A stretch of DNA of 64,000 bases from Ottelia alismoides (lineage: Eukaryota > Streptophyta > Magnoliopsida > Alismatales > Hydrocharitaceae), in NCBI GenBank assembly GCA_037367405.1, contig JAZKJV010009625.1, positions 620,001-684,000 on the forward strand. The letters are read 5' to 3'. How positions within the stretch are numbered: position 1 is the stretch's first letter; each line of letters opens with the position of its first letter. Made by a program: the position numbers and the translations under genes. A model generated the notes under the pieces. The model was not told the origin of the DNA. It saw only the letters and a program-made list of their open reading frames with translations, and did no database searches. Below are positions 11,584-23,000 of this stretch, piece after piece.

Positions 11584-13419
11584 GTAGGAGGACCACCGAG
11601 ACCGATGCGGGAGTTGCACAACCCCGGATCTACATTGATGCATCATTGGGTAGTGGTGCCTGCTATCGTGGGGGACTTCAAGTTCCCCCCGAACACCCTG
11701 CAGATGCTCCCCTGTTTTCACGGACTTACCACCGAGGAGCCCCATCTCCCACCTCCAGGAGTTCTTGATGATCTACAGTACTGTCCACGACCGTCATGTG
11801 GACCATGATACGATTCGGATGATCGCCTTCCCCTTCTCCCTAGCAGACAGAGCAGCCACCTGGCTGAAGCATTTGGGGAAGTTTGTTTACACCTGGGAGC
11901 AGCTCCGCACCGAGTACTTGAACAAGTACTATCCACTCGGGCGGATCAATGCAGCGAGGGCCCTGATCAGCAACTTCTCCATGCTCCCCAACGAGCAATT
12001 CCACGAGGCATGGGAGAGGTTCCCTGAGCTCACAGACCGATGCCCGCACCACGACATTTCGAAGCCGAACCTTGTACAGAGCTTTTTCAGCGGGTTGACA
12101 CCAGAGCTCCAGGGCTTGGTGAATGCTTCTTGTGGCGGGTCCTATTTCGCTAAGGATCACGACCAGGTCTAGGCCATCTTCGAGGAGATGGCCGAGAATT
12201 ATATGGTGATGTCCCAGACCCGGTTGTACACACAGGGGTGACCCCAGCAACCAGGACCCGTGCAGTACCAGAGGATAGCACGGGTCGACGCCGGTCCATC
12301 CAGTTCATCCGCAGTTGCAGTAGCACAGGCAGAGTCGTCCGCTGCGGATATGGGTATTATCAGCGAGAAGTTGGATCGGATGGAGCTGATCGAGAAGAAG
12401 CAGTGCCAGGGTATCACGCAGATGGAGCAGATGGCACAGACTCTGAGCGACATGAAGATCCAGCTCATGTGTCTCCAGGAGGCACAGACGGCTTCACAGC
12501 CCCGTCTTCTGTCCCGAGGCGATACCGGCAGCAGCAGCATCTCGTCCCAGCGCTCCAGCTCCTTTCAGCAGCCTAGACAGGTTCACCTTGTACAGGCGGA
12601 GCCGTACCAACCGCAGCAGCCCTCCTACCAATCACCACCATCTCCAGACATGCAGATGGTAGTATACCAGCCGGATCAGCCTCTGGCAGTACTCCCGCCA
12701 GCCCAGTACGATGCAGAGCCGTTGATGGATGTCAACGGGATTTGGTATGACCGTCCCCAGCCTGGGATCTGACGAGACCATCCTGGATTCAGGTGGGGGA
12801 GTGGAGGTACCCAGCCCCAGCAGCAGTCATCCGGTCAGGGTGGGCAGTATAGTCAGCAGAGAGATCACCAGCAGCAGCAGCAACCCCCAGCCTACCAGCC
12901 ACAACAGCAGTCATCCTTCGTTCCTCGTCCCTATCAGCAGCAGGGACAGTCTTGGAGACGTGAGAAGCATGCTCACCAGGCACACCAGCAGCAGCATCCC
13001 TCCTCCTACCCCTCTCAGCAGCAGCAGCACCAGTTCCAGCAGCCTCATTACCAGAGAGGCTACCCGTCGGGCCCCCATGAGAGCTCCACCTTGGATGACG
13101 TAGCCCGCCTCCTCACGGACCAGCAAGCTACATTTAGATGGGAGATGGACGAGTTCCACCAGGAGATGCGGCACCTGATGAGAGGGAAGGCCGCCATCCC
13201 TGCACAGATAGAGCCAAATCCGAACAGCTTGAAGAGGAAATCTGAGCAGGTAGTTTCCACTGAGCATGCCACTCTTAGTGATCCATTTGATGATATGTCT
13301 GCGGATCTATTTGATGCTGATTTTGTTACACTTAGGAGCGATAGAGCACCAGCAGGCGGCGCCTCATCTGAGCGACGACTCGAGGATCCACCCAGGGCGC
13401 CAGTTGAAGAGGAGGAGAG

Positions 13420-13620
13420 CGGTACTGAGGCCGCACATGATGATGACGGTGGTACTGATGCCACCAAGGATGCTGATTCCACCGGCGGTACTGAGGCCGC
13501 CGCTTCACCAGTTCGAGGAGGTGGTGCTGATGCCACCAGAGGAGCCGAGCCAGCCCGCGGTACTGAGGCCGCGAGACGTCCAGTAGCAGAGCCAGCCCGT
13601 GATGGTACTGAGGCCACCGG
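13420..13620 (+). repeat. Dispersed GGTACTGAGGCC coding motif in gag
   Basis: The core GGTACTGAGGCC or GGTACTGATGCC recurs near 13420, 13452, 13489, 13522, 13561 and 13606, encoding G-T-E-A or G-T-D-A. Two more copies sit in the protease-RT linker near 14745 and 14773. Spacing is irregular, from about 28 to 45 bp within a cluster. Confidence 0.75.
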
Positions 13621-13849
13621 TGTTTGTGTAGAGAGATCAGATGTTTTTCCTCATTCTCATGTATCTCAGAACACTGTTGTGAATAAAGGAGAAGGTTTAG
13701 TTTCTTCTGGTCCCACTGTGGTGCTTGATGTATGTGCGGATCCGGCCTTCGAGCCGTCTAGGCCTTTTCCTAGTCCTTCATCTGCGAAGGACCCTGTGAT
13801 CCCCTTCCCTAGAGCCCTTCAGATGGGGAAGGGGAAGAAAAAAAGAAAA

Positions 13850-14480
13850 AGACCCAAAAAAGAGAGAGCAGGAGGAATTCAGCCAGAGCATGATCGACAG
13901 ATTTCACATCCAGCTGACCCTCCAGGAGGCTTTGCAGCACACCCCCCTTCTTCAGCGATCTTTGAGAGACAGGACCACAGTCAGGAGAAGAAGGAGGAAC
14001 CACACTTTAGAGATTCATGTGCTGACGAGAGCCACGTGTTTTGCGATCCAGAACCGTCTGCCGGCCAAGAGGCCAGATTCAGGGGCCCCGTATGTCAGAT
14101 GCCAGATTAGTGAGCAGAGGTTCGACCGGACTCTATTGGATAGAGGATCGTCGATCAACCTCCTTCCGGCAGCCCTTCTCGACCGCTTCGAGTTGGGCAC
14201 TCTTAGACAGAGCAGGACAATCCTTCAGTTTGCTGATCGATCTATCAAGAGGCCGAAGGGGTTGTTGCGAGACGTTATCGTCACGATTCAGGGCCTGAAA
14301 TTCCCCGTGGACTTCGTAGTGTTGGACATGGAGATCCCTGATTCGGTGGCCGATACCCCCATCATCCTTGGTCGTCCGTTCTTGGCCACAGCCAAGGCGG
14401 TGACTGATCATGACAGCGGGAAGGTATACTTTCGCGTCGGGGGCGAGAGTATACAAATAGAGACGGTCGAGGACTACAGA
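13850..14480 (+). pseudogene. Gypsy protease region
   Basis: In the third frame, from about 13850, the reading runs through QSMIDRFHIQLTLQEALQ and on to the protease core. Its active site is TLLDRGSSINLLP (near 14125-14165), with an arginine where family members usually have a small or hydrophobic residue (DxGSS pattern kept). After it come the flap-like part and IILGRPFLATAKA. This retropepsin-type enzyme would cut the gag-pol polyprotein. The frame changes from gag at an A-rich run (13838-13862) and again near 14470-14480, so translation as one polyprotein is not possible in this copy. Confidence 0.85.
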
Positions 14481-14481
14481 G

Positions 14482-14990
14482 CCAGAGAGAGCACGCTCAG
14501 AGGCCAGCACGGATTCAGAGCAGCTGACAGACGACGGGCCAGACATCCACCAGGACTGTGATTTTGTGATCACAGACGATGAGGCAGCATGGGCAGATCC
14601 TGCAGCACAGACCATCCTCTCATTTTCAGACACAGCTGATACCGAGATGATAGCAGAGGAGAGCTTGGAGAGCACAGCCCTGGTCCAGGATACGACAGAG
14701 GCAGCAGAGCCGGTTCTCGACCGCGACACGATTCTTAGTGATGGTGGTACTGAGGCCACCTTGTGTGATGGTGGTACTGATGCCACCTTGTTTGATGCTG
14801 ATCCCTTGGATTCAGAGTCTGATTGGGCAGATTGCGTTGATCAGATGCCAGACCTGAGTCACCTGAGCCTACAGATGAGGAGGAGGTAGATGCAGAGCGG
14901 ATCAGAGACAGCACAGTTGAGCAGCCTTCTCCAGATCCAGTTTGCGAGAGTTCGCTTTCTTTCTCCCAGGCAGATTTGGCAGACTTAGCA
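14482..14990 (+). pseudogene. Acidic linker between protease and RT
   Basis: The first frame reads an acidic, low-complexity segment (SEQLTDDGPDIHQDCDFVI and following) up to about 14888. The third frame then reads a similar acidic segment into the RT N-terminus at about 14976. The change near 14860 is another indel. Two GGTEA/GGTDA motifs like those in gag are present. Such linkers are common in Athila/Tat elements and have no known catalytic role. Confidence 0.65.
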
Positions 14991-16610
14991 GCATTGACAC
15001 ATTTTCTTCCGAAGCCAGAATTGCCAGCGCCCAGCTGTACAGAGCTGAAGCCGCTCCCTACTTCGCTGAAGTATCGGTTCCTTGCGGGCAAGCCTGAGAT
15101 GTACCCAGTCATCATCTCTGCCGACCTGACTGGAGAGCAGGAATCCCGTTTGATGGGGGTTCTTGAAAAGAACCGCAAGGCAATCGGATGGAGCGTAGCA
15201 GATCTCCATGGGATTAGTCCATCAGTGTGCTCCCACCATATCTATCTCGAGGAGGGGGCGAAGCCGTCGCGTGAGTTCCAGCGGCGACTGAACCCCAACC
15301 TGAGAGAGGTTGTGATGAAGGAAATATCAAAATGATGGAATGCAGATTTCATTTATCCCATTTCTGACTCCAAGTGGGTCAGCCCCTTGTATGTGGTGCC
15401 CAAGAAGACGGGCATCACGACTGTGATCAATGAGTCGGGAGAGGAGATTGCTACACGAGTACCCACCTCTTGGAGGGTCTGTGTTGACTACAGAAGACTC
15501 AACCAGGCCACCAAGAAGGACCATTTCCCCCTGCCTTTTATTGACCAGATCATTGAGAGACTGGCAGGGAAGAGCCATTATTGCTTCCTGGATGGGTATT
15601 CGGGCTACAACCAGGTGGCCATCGCTCCTGAGGATCAGGAGAAGACCACCTTTACCTGTCCCTTTGGTACATATGCCTTTCGACGCATGCCATTTGGGTT
15701 ATGCAATGCCCCTGCGACTTTTCAGAGGTGCATGCTGTCGATCTTTTCGGACATGGTAGGGGAGTGTTTGGAGGTCTTCATGGACGATTTCTCGGTCTAC
15801 GGCGACGGATTCGACTCCTGTCTTGACTGCCTAGACCGAGTACTCCAGTGATGTATTGAGTACCATTTGGTTCTATCTTGGGAGAAGAGTCACTTCATGG
15901 TGACTCAAGGGACGGTGCTTGGCCACATCATCTCCAAGAGGGGTATGGAGGTTGATCCGGCCAAGGTTGATGTCATTAGAAAACTCGCACCGCCATCCAA
16001 TTTGAGGCAGCTACGGTCATTCCTGGGGCACGTTGGATTTTATAGGAGATTTATTCAGGATTTCAGCAGGATTGCCCGACCGTTGACTGACCTCTTGACG
16101 AAAGACACCGAGTTCCTTGTCGATGACAAGTGTCTTTCGTCCTTTGCGACTCTCCAGCAGTGTGTGATTGAGGCTCCTGTTCTCCAGCCGCCTGATTGGT
16201 CTCTCCCATTCGAGATCATGACGGATGCCTCCGATTTTGCCATGGGGGCAGTGCTGGGACAGAGGAGGGATGGAGTCCCGTTTGCTATCCACTACGCTAG
16301 CCGCACATTGGATTCCGCCCAACGGAATTACACGGTCACAGAGAAGGAGATGCTAGCCGTAGTGTTCACCCTAGATAAGTTTCGATCTTATATCATTGGA
16401 TCTAGAGTGACTTTGTACACAGATCACACCGCCATCAGGTACCTCATGGCAAAGAAGGATGCCAAGGCCAGACTGACTAGATGGATCCTTCTACTCCAGG
16501 AGTTCGACATTGAGATTAAGGATAAGCCTGGAGTCAAGAATGTGGTGGCGGATCATCTCTCCCGTTTAGAGCAGCCTAAGGAGTCTGAGCAGATTGATCC
16601 CATTCGAGAT
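14976..16610 (+). pseudogene. Gypsy reverse transcriptase and RNase H (two stops)
   Basis: Third frame. The RT entry has PKPELPAPSCTELKPLPTSL, then YPISDSKWVSPLYVVPKK, WRVCVDYRRLN, LDGYSGYNQV and FGTYAFRRMPFGLCNAPATF. The catalytic FMDD is at 15777-15788. The thumb ([31 protein letters not shown]) leads to RNase H with [25 protein letters not shown] and [15 protein letters not shown] stops at 15333-15335 and 15849-15851 interrupt otherwise continuous coding; at the second a CGA arginine codon is the likely original. The length and motifs are otherwise complete. Confidence 0.95.
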
Positions 16611-17935
16611 ACCTTCCCAGATGAGGCGATCCTTGCTATCGCCTCACTCCCGTGGTATGCCGATATTGTGAACTTTCTCGTTGCTGGGAAAGTCCCACAA
16701 GATTGGCCCAGGCAGAGGCTTGAGACCTTCCTTGCGAAGGCCAAGTCCTACCACTGGGAGGATCCCATCCTTTACCACGAAGGAGGGGATAGCGTCTGGC
16801 GTCGGTGCATTCCTCAGGAGGAACACCATAGTGTCCTCACTTACTGCCACAAGCTTGAGGCAGGAGGACATCATTCTGGGAGGAGAACGGTACAGAAAGT
16901 GCTCCAATCCGGCTTGTGGTGGCCTACCCTCTTCAAGGACTCTGATGAGTTCGTGAAGAGGTGTACTGACTGTCAGAGGATGGGCACTTGTGGACAGCGT
17001 GATATGATGCCGATGCAGCCCATTCATTTCTATGAGGTTTTTGACGCATGGGGCATCGATTTCATGGGTCCATTCCCTAAAAGTCAGGGATTTGAGTACA
17101 TTCTGTTGGCCGTTGATTATGTTAGTCGTTGGGTTGAGGCCATCCCCGCCCGAGCCGCTGATGCGAGGACAGTTTGCAGATTTTTGAGGAAGCACATCAT
17201 CACGCGGTTCGGGGTTCCACGAGTTCTGCTTTCTGATGGGGGGGGTCTCATTTCATCAACGACCAGGTGAAGGCCCTTGCTAGCGAGTTCAGTATAGACC
17301 ACTGTGTTGCTACACCTTACCATCCACAGACGAATGGTCTAGCCGAGGTCTCGAACAGGGAGATCAAGACTATTTTGCAAAAAGTCGTCCGCCCTGACCG
17401 AAAGGATTGGTCACAGCTTTTGGAGTCGGTCTTGTGGGCATATAGGACTTCTTTCAAGACACCATTGGGCACATCTCCCTTTCGCCTCGTATATGGCAAG
17501 CCGTGCCATTTACCTGTTGAGCTGAGGCACAAGTCACTTTGGGCAGTTACAGATATTCTTATGGATCCAGATGGTGTAGGAGACCAGAGGAGGGCAGAGT
17601 TAGTTGCCCTGGAGGAGCTTAGAGATACAGCTTTCTCAAACAGCCTACAATATAAGGAGAGAGTGAAGGAGTGGCATGATTCTCATATCAACCACAAGCA
17701 TTTTGAGATTGGACAGAGAGTATGGTTGTTTGATGCGAGGCTTCGTTTGTTTCCAGGGAAGCTGCAGAGCAAATGGAAGGGACCCTACTTGGTCAGAAAG
17801 GTACACGACAACGGTAGCATTGATATATCCGAGTTGTCTTCTGAGAGTACCTTTCGAGTGAACGGCCAGCGGCTCAAGCCATTTCTAGATCATGAGCCGC
17901 GGGTCGTTGATGTTGCCCCTATTCATTTTGCGTGA
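16611..17935 (+). pseudogene. Gypsy integrase (one frameshift)
   Basis: The N-terminal HHCC zinc site is visible ([12 protein letters not shown] and CTDCQRMG, about 16846-16980). The first catalytic aspartate is in [10 protein letters not shown] (about 17050) and the second in LLSDGG (about 17230). At an eight-G run (17238-17245) the frame shifts. Coding resumes with [12 protein letters not shown] in the second frame and carries the glutamate in PQTNGLAEVSNREI (about 17330-17365). A C-terminal GPYLVRKVHDNGSI segment ends the protein at 17935. There is no chromodomain, which fits Athila/Tat and argues against a chromovirus. Confidence 0.94.
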
Positions 17936-18067
17936 GATGTGGTCTCTTGACTCACATCTTTTGCATCTCACGCCTGATTATCACTGTTCTTCCGACTTGT
18001 ATAGATCCAGTTGTCCATATCATTCTATTCTTTAGTCCCACATCCCTTTTCTCATCTTATGATTATG

Positions 18068-18105
18068 CTATACTTAGGGTGTACTTTACCCTAAGTATAG
18101 GGGGG
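18068..18105 (+). repeat. Hairpin 1 with polypurine-like tail
   Basis: CTATACTTAGGGT (18068-18080) and ACCCTAAGTATAG (18088-18100) are perfect inverted arms with a 7-base loop, followed directly by GGGGG. The right arm plus the G run equals the polypurine tract of the element. Confidence 0.85.
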
Positions 18106-18156
18106 ATGTCGGACCTGCGGGTATTTTTTTCATTCTTTCTGCTCCTGTTTTGCTGC

Positions 18157-18194
18157 CTATACTTAGGGATATTTTACCCTAAGTATAGGGGGGC
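18157..18194 (+). repeat. Hairpin 2 with polypurine-like tail
   Basis: CTATACTTAGGG (18157-18168) and CCCTAAGTATAG (18177-18188) are perfect arms with an 8-base loop, followed by a G run. It is the same design as hairpin 1. Confidence 0.85.
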
Positions 18195-18240
18195 AGACTC
18201 TGTATCTTCTTCACTCGGATTTCCCTTCATGTACAGCTTG

Positions 18241-18277
18241 CTATACTTAGGATTAGCTAATCCTAAGTATAGGGGGA
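18241..18277 (+). repeat. Hairpin 3, a perfect 32-bp palindrome with polypurine-like tail
   Basis: CTATACTTAGGATTAG (18241-18256) is followed without a loop by its exact reverse complement (18257-18272), then GGGGGA. Confidence 0.88.
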
Positions 18278-18408
18278 AACCACCGAGTTCCTCTCATTCT
18301 ATTCATTTATTTGTTTCTGTACTTAGCCATTCCTTTTCACTTCCCTTTTACTAAGCACGAGTTATGTCTTCTTCATCGCTCTTGATCACTCTGAGGACAT
18401 CGTTCGAG

Positions 18409-18422
18409 CTAAGTATGGGGGG
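18409..18422 (+). repeat. Solitary polypurine-like motif
   Basis: CTAAGTATGGGGGG, a fourth upstream copy of the tract, here without the opposite hairpin arm. Confidence 0.6.
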
Positions 18423-19994
18423 TGTGTATATATTTCATATATACTTTAGCCATAACTCGTACTTTGTGTGAGTGTGTTAATAAATAAAATGGCTAAAAAT
18501 CACAAAAATTAAAAATTTTTCATGTACATAACATTCTTTTATTTGCACATAAATAGCTAGTGTACAAAGTATTTTTGTAAAAATGATTTCAAAAATCTTT
18601 TGTGTAAAGTTTGTGTAAATATTTTCTTATCAAAATTATGTATATAGTACAAAATTTTTCAAAAATGTTTTGAAAATCAAAAGTTTGCAAAAATCTTGTG
18701 TAAATGTTCGTAAATACTTTTGCAAAACTTGCACCTCATGCATTATTCATCCATGATTTCAAAACATTTTTCAAAAAATTTTGCACGATTGTAAATATTT
18801 GTAAATAGCATCTTTGTATATATATGTATATAGTTTTTCCTGGATGAGAGTTGACATTTAAACTAAGCCTGGAATTAAATTGAGAAATGGAGCTTGAATA
18901 AGATCTTAATCCACCTAACTCTAAGAGGAACTTTATAGGGCTTAGGGTTAAGGCTTTTCAGGTCCATAAGGACTTAATTCTTTGAGTCCACTAGGCTATG
19001 AGCATATGTCATCTTGATGAGCCTAAGTAGAGCACTTAACAACACACGCATGACTCTTAGAGACAATGGCTTGACCTGCACCAGCACTTTACACATGGCT
19101 CTCCATGGATGAGGTGGTGAGGAGGCAGTTTCCTTTGGCTTGGGGTAGCATATGAGGGTAGTACTTCTAGGCGGAACCTCTCTTCTTCTTCTAGTGAAGG
19201 AAGTGCGTCTCAACTTGGTCTAGTGGTGATGAAGGCTAAAGACAGAAGCCGTGGGTTGCAATAAAGCTTCAAAAGAGGGATAGTCTACTGGCTCAAGAGG
19301 AAAATTTCTTGTATATATGCTGCACCATGTAGATATGTTGTATAGAAGCATTGAAAAATTTTTTTTTGCAAAATGCAAAAAGAACTCCAAAAAAGTGGTG
19401 GGTCAGATTGAAAATTTAATAACCCCACCGGAGTGTATATAGTCAAATAAAGCAAAAGCTTATGGTATCCATGTTACATCTCATGAAGCTTGCAGCGGGA
19501 GACTTAGCTACACTGGCTGAGCTTCCAAAAGTCTATACTTCTTCCCCCTCTTCTTGAGCCGGTTGCACTTGAACTTAGAAGGGAATACCCCGCTTCTCGA
19601 GGAAAGAGTTGCTAGACCGAGGCATTAGAGTTACCAGGTTAAGGGAGGTTGTTTCTTTGTTACTTCTGAGGTGGGGAGCTACATATCACTTACACTGCAT
19701 GGAAAGATTCATAGTCATTAGAGTTTGTGTATGTAGACTTGTTCTGATCTGGTTTATTGAGGAGTCTTGTCCATATATTGGTGGAACTTAGAGGCTGTTG
19801 AGTTTTAAGCTTAAGTCTAAATAAGGTTCCAACACATTAATAATCCAAAGATCTGATCGAGCTCCATAATTCAATTTAATGAAGGAAAGTTTAATATTCA
19901 ACATTGATCCATGTACATTCCCCTCTTTTTCTTTTTTCCTTCTTTCTTTTTCACTTCTTTTTCAAATAAGTGTTTGCTAAGGGACTAGCAAAAG

Positions 19995-20009
19995 TTAAGT
20001 ATAGGGGGG
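19995..20009 (+). promoter_or_regulatory. Polypurine tract of the gypsy element
   Basis: GTTAAGTATAGGGGGG-type sequence directly before the 3' LTR start TGATGAAT. The position and the G run fit the plus-strand DNA primer. Upstream copies of the motif end the hairpins at 18.1-18.3 kb. Confidence 0.85.
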
Positions 20010-23000
20010 TGATGAATACCCATTCATCACTCTTTATTCTTATATTTTAGCTACAAAAACCTTTGCAAATGCATGTAGATATGTGTAAATACAAATAATT
20101 ACCAAAAGCATGCATTGTGTAAAAACCTATAATTAGCATGTTTTTGTGCAAAAATAAAAGAATAAAGAGTAAAAAGAAAAAGAGGGAAATATTTAGAATA
20201 AATATTGAGCAACCTAACCCAAGGGAGGGCTCAGCATGGGCCTGACCACATAAAAGCCAAAGTAGAGGGAGATAGGGGCTCATGTGTAAATATTTATAAA
20301 TAAAAATATTTTTCCTCACAAAAATAGCCCAAAATATGCTTGTAAATACTTGTACATATTTATAAGTATAAAAACAAAAGAAAAAGGGTAAAATCAAAAA
20401 GAACAAAAACCACACTTTCATCATGTACATAAACCACTCTTATATATTTATTTAACCTTATAAATAAATAAAATTAATTTCCCAAATTTTTGTAAATATT
20501 CTATGTTATATAATGTAAATAAATTAAATAAAAACAACTAAAACAAAAACAAAATAAAAATAATAAAATTAAAAATACAAAAACATATTGTAAATATACC
20601 ATGTATATAAGTGTATATGTGTATTTATTTTACCTATGTATATAAATAATAAAAATAAAATAAAAATACCTTTTTATTCCTTATTTTATAATTAAAATAA
20701 ATAAAATATAAAATAGGAATAAAATTGCACAAAAATAATAATTAAAAAAAATCAATCAAAAATTAAAAAAACCTAATTATGTACATATACCTATATAGTA
20801 CATACTATGTATATACCTTATTTTTATTTCTAAATATTAATTAAAAATCACAAAAAATAGAAAAAAATAAAAGAAAAATATTTTGTGTTTTGAGTTTTTA
20901 CTAAATCGGCCCCTAGCTACCCTTAATTTTCACTTCAAGATCCAGCCACGTGGCTTGTTTCTATTGGGTCCTGGGGATGTTGACCGCCCGGTCAACTACC
21001 CCCCCCAGGACCACTCCACTCGGGTCCTTAGCGGGTTCCCTACTTCTCGGAGTTTTCCCCGCTAAACCCGAGTGCCTACCACCTAAACCCCGGGTCCGAA
21101 TCCTTAATGACACATCCGACATCCTCGCCGGAGCCGCATCCTCGGGATCCGCACGCTTCCACGCCCTACCCGACCTCGTCTTCCCGGACCCTCGCCCATA
21201 TTTAGCTCGAGCTCCGCCACCCTAATTCTCCATCTTTGGCCATTCGAATCCTTCACCTGTGAGCTCCAGCGAGTGCGCGAGAGTGACAGCTCGCGTCCGA
21301 GCCTGTCGAAGCGAGGAGAGGAAGAGAATCCATCGATCCGGCGAGCCACGCCGCCGTTGCTCCGCCACCAGCGTGAGCACCGAGCCTCAGAGGGAGACGC
21401 TCCTCGAGGCGACGACCAGGGGCTTCCTGAGCTCCTCCCCAGTCTCTTCGACCACCCAGGTATCCCCTTAGGCTTTCCTTTTTCGCTGATTTCCATTTAC
21501 CCCCAAATCGCTCCGCCGCCGTCCATCGTCGATTCCCATCGCTTCCGACCACCATTCGATCATCGGGCATCGCCATAGCCCTCGCCGACTTCCCGCGCAC
21601 CTTCTTCACCCCTCCATCCAACCCAGCTCACACAGGAGCTGGGATTCGAGCTTCACCGTCCGCCCTTCGCCGGAGCTCGTCTATCTCGCCCCATCGTCCA
21701 CCGTCACTTCGCCTAACCGGGTCGAGGCAGTTTGCCCTCGACCCGCGAGTCTCCTGGATAGCTTTGCAGGTTAAAGGAAGGCCATCTGAGGCCTTTCGAC
21801 ATCAGGCCAGGAGGCGCAGCTCCGCCGACCTCGCCAGAGCCCCTCGGAGCTCGGTTGGATCATAGGAGCCCACGACCAGCTGCGGGACACCCTTGCGGAG
21901 CTTCTCCGACCTTCTGGCGCAGCAGAGGAGCCCCGGAGCGAAGCCAACGGGCCGGCGAACCTCACCGGTCATCTGTTCTTCGAGGACCCTCCTCTACCGT
22001 TCGATCACTCCTCCAGCTCCAGACGTCATCAGGGCCGTCCATCTCCGGAGCCTCCATCACCGCTCGATCCGAGGAGGGGAGATCTGGATCGCCCATCGTT
22101 CGCCACCATCAGATCCTCCACGTGGCGCGCATCCAACAGTCCGCGTAATAAAGGGTAATTTACCCTTAGGCCCTCTTTAGTATTTTATTTCGCTTTTAGT
22201 CTTGTAATTAAGTAGCGTAGTTGTTTAAGTTTTGGGATATTTGCATAGAGACCCTGGTGCTTGTCTTTATTTGCCGTTATACCCCTGTACATGGTCTGAC
22301 ACGTGCTTCGTCACGTGGTTTCTCTGGGTATTTTACATTTCATGCCCTTGTAGTTCTGGATGTTAACAGTTGAATGGAACTTTTAGTTTATTTGCATTTA
22401 TACCCCTGTGCGTGATATATTTCAACATGTGCGTGATATTTTGGGTATTTTGCAGATAAGCCCCTGGACTTTTGGTACCTGTTACCAATAAGCCCTCGGA
22501 ACTTATTTTTATTACATTTGGGTCCCTGAGTGCCTCAGGCACGTGCGACGTGCGTGACTTCCTGGGTTAATTGCACCAGACCCCCCAGACTCTTGGGTAT
22601 TTGCACTTTGGTCCCTATGCACAGTGCCCCCTCTTTATTTTTGAATAAAATAGCAAATCACCTCCAAATTTAATGAAAATTGGACACATGGCTCCTGCCA
22701 TGATGTAAAATTTTCTATAAATTTTGGAGACATTTCCGTCACTGTTTGATATTTTTAAAAAAATCAAAAACATCTATTTTTGCTACTGTCTAACTTTAAA
22801 AATCACAAAAAAATATTAAATAGTGTCCAAAAATTACAAAAAATTATTTACTGTCCGTTTTGATGTGTTTGATTTTCTAGCCAATTTTGGCTATTTTTCA
22901 TTACTTAAAATAACTAAAAATTGAAAAACACCTAAAAACTTATAAAAATTCTAATAATTAAACCAAAAATCCAAAATAATAAAATAGGTGCCTAAATTTT

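Larger units (their letters stand above)
11074..13849 (+). pseudogene. Gypsy gag (Athila-like), broken
   Basis: Structural capsid protein of the element. The first frame (11074-11750) has an acidic N-terminus, a predicted coil (LETVQQQLRDQGAFMIEMRR), a run of 18 alanines (11530-11583) and the start of the capsid-like retrotransposon gag domain. A frameshift near 11745-11755 moves the reading to the next frame, which continues with IRMIAFPFSLADRAATWLK, YTWEQLRTEYLNKYYP and ERFPELTDRCPHHDI. Stops follow at 12170-12172, 12239-12241 and 12770-12772, but the same frame stays coding-like through a glutamine-rich region (12780-13060) and a second coil near 13090-13200. From 13420 on come repeated GGTEA/GGTDA motifs. 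No CCHC knuckle is visible. Either start methionine at 11074 or 11077 is possible. Confidence 0.88.
17939..19994 (+). other. Non-coding 3' region of the gypsy element
   Basis: About 2 kb between integrase and the 3' LTR. Athila elements often have an extra, env-like frame here, but I see no long open frame on either strand with membrane or coil features. The part to 18425 holds three hairpins and repeated polypurine-like motifs. The rest is AT-rich with scattered simple motifs. Confidence 0.75.

Noticed and set aside
13060..13617. Alanine/serine-rich minus-strand frame opposite gag
   Set aside because: It is the complement of the repetitive gag tail; the plus strand carries the family-like protein.
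17932..18354. 140-residue frame after integrase, considered as env-like
   Set aside because: It runs through the hairpin series, has a composition forced by the repeats, and lacks a signal peptide plus coil arrangement.
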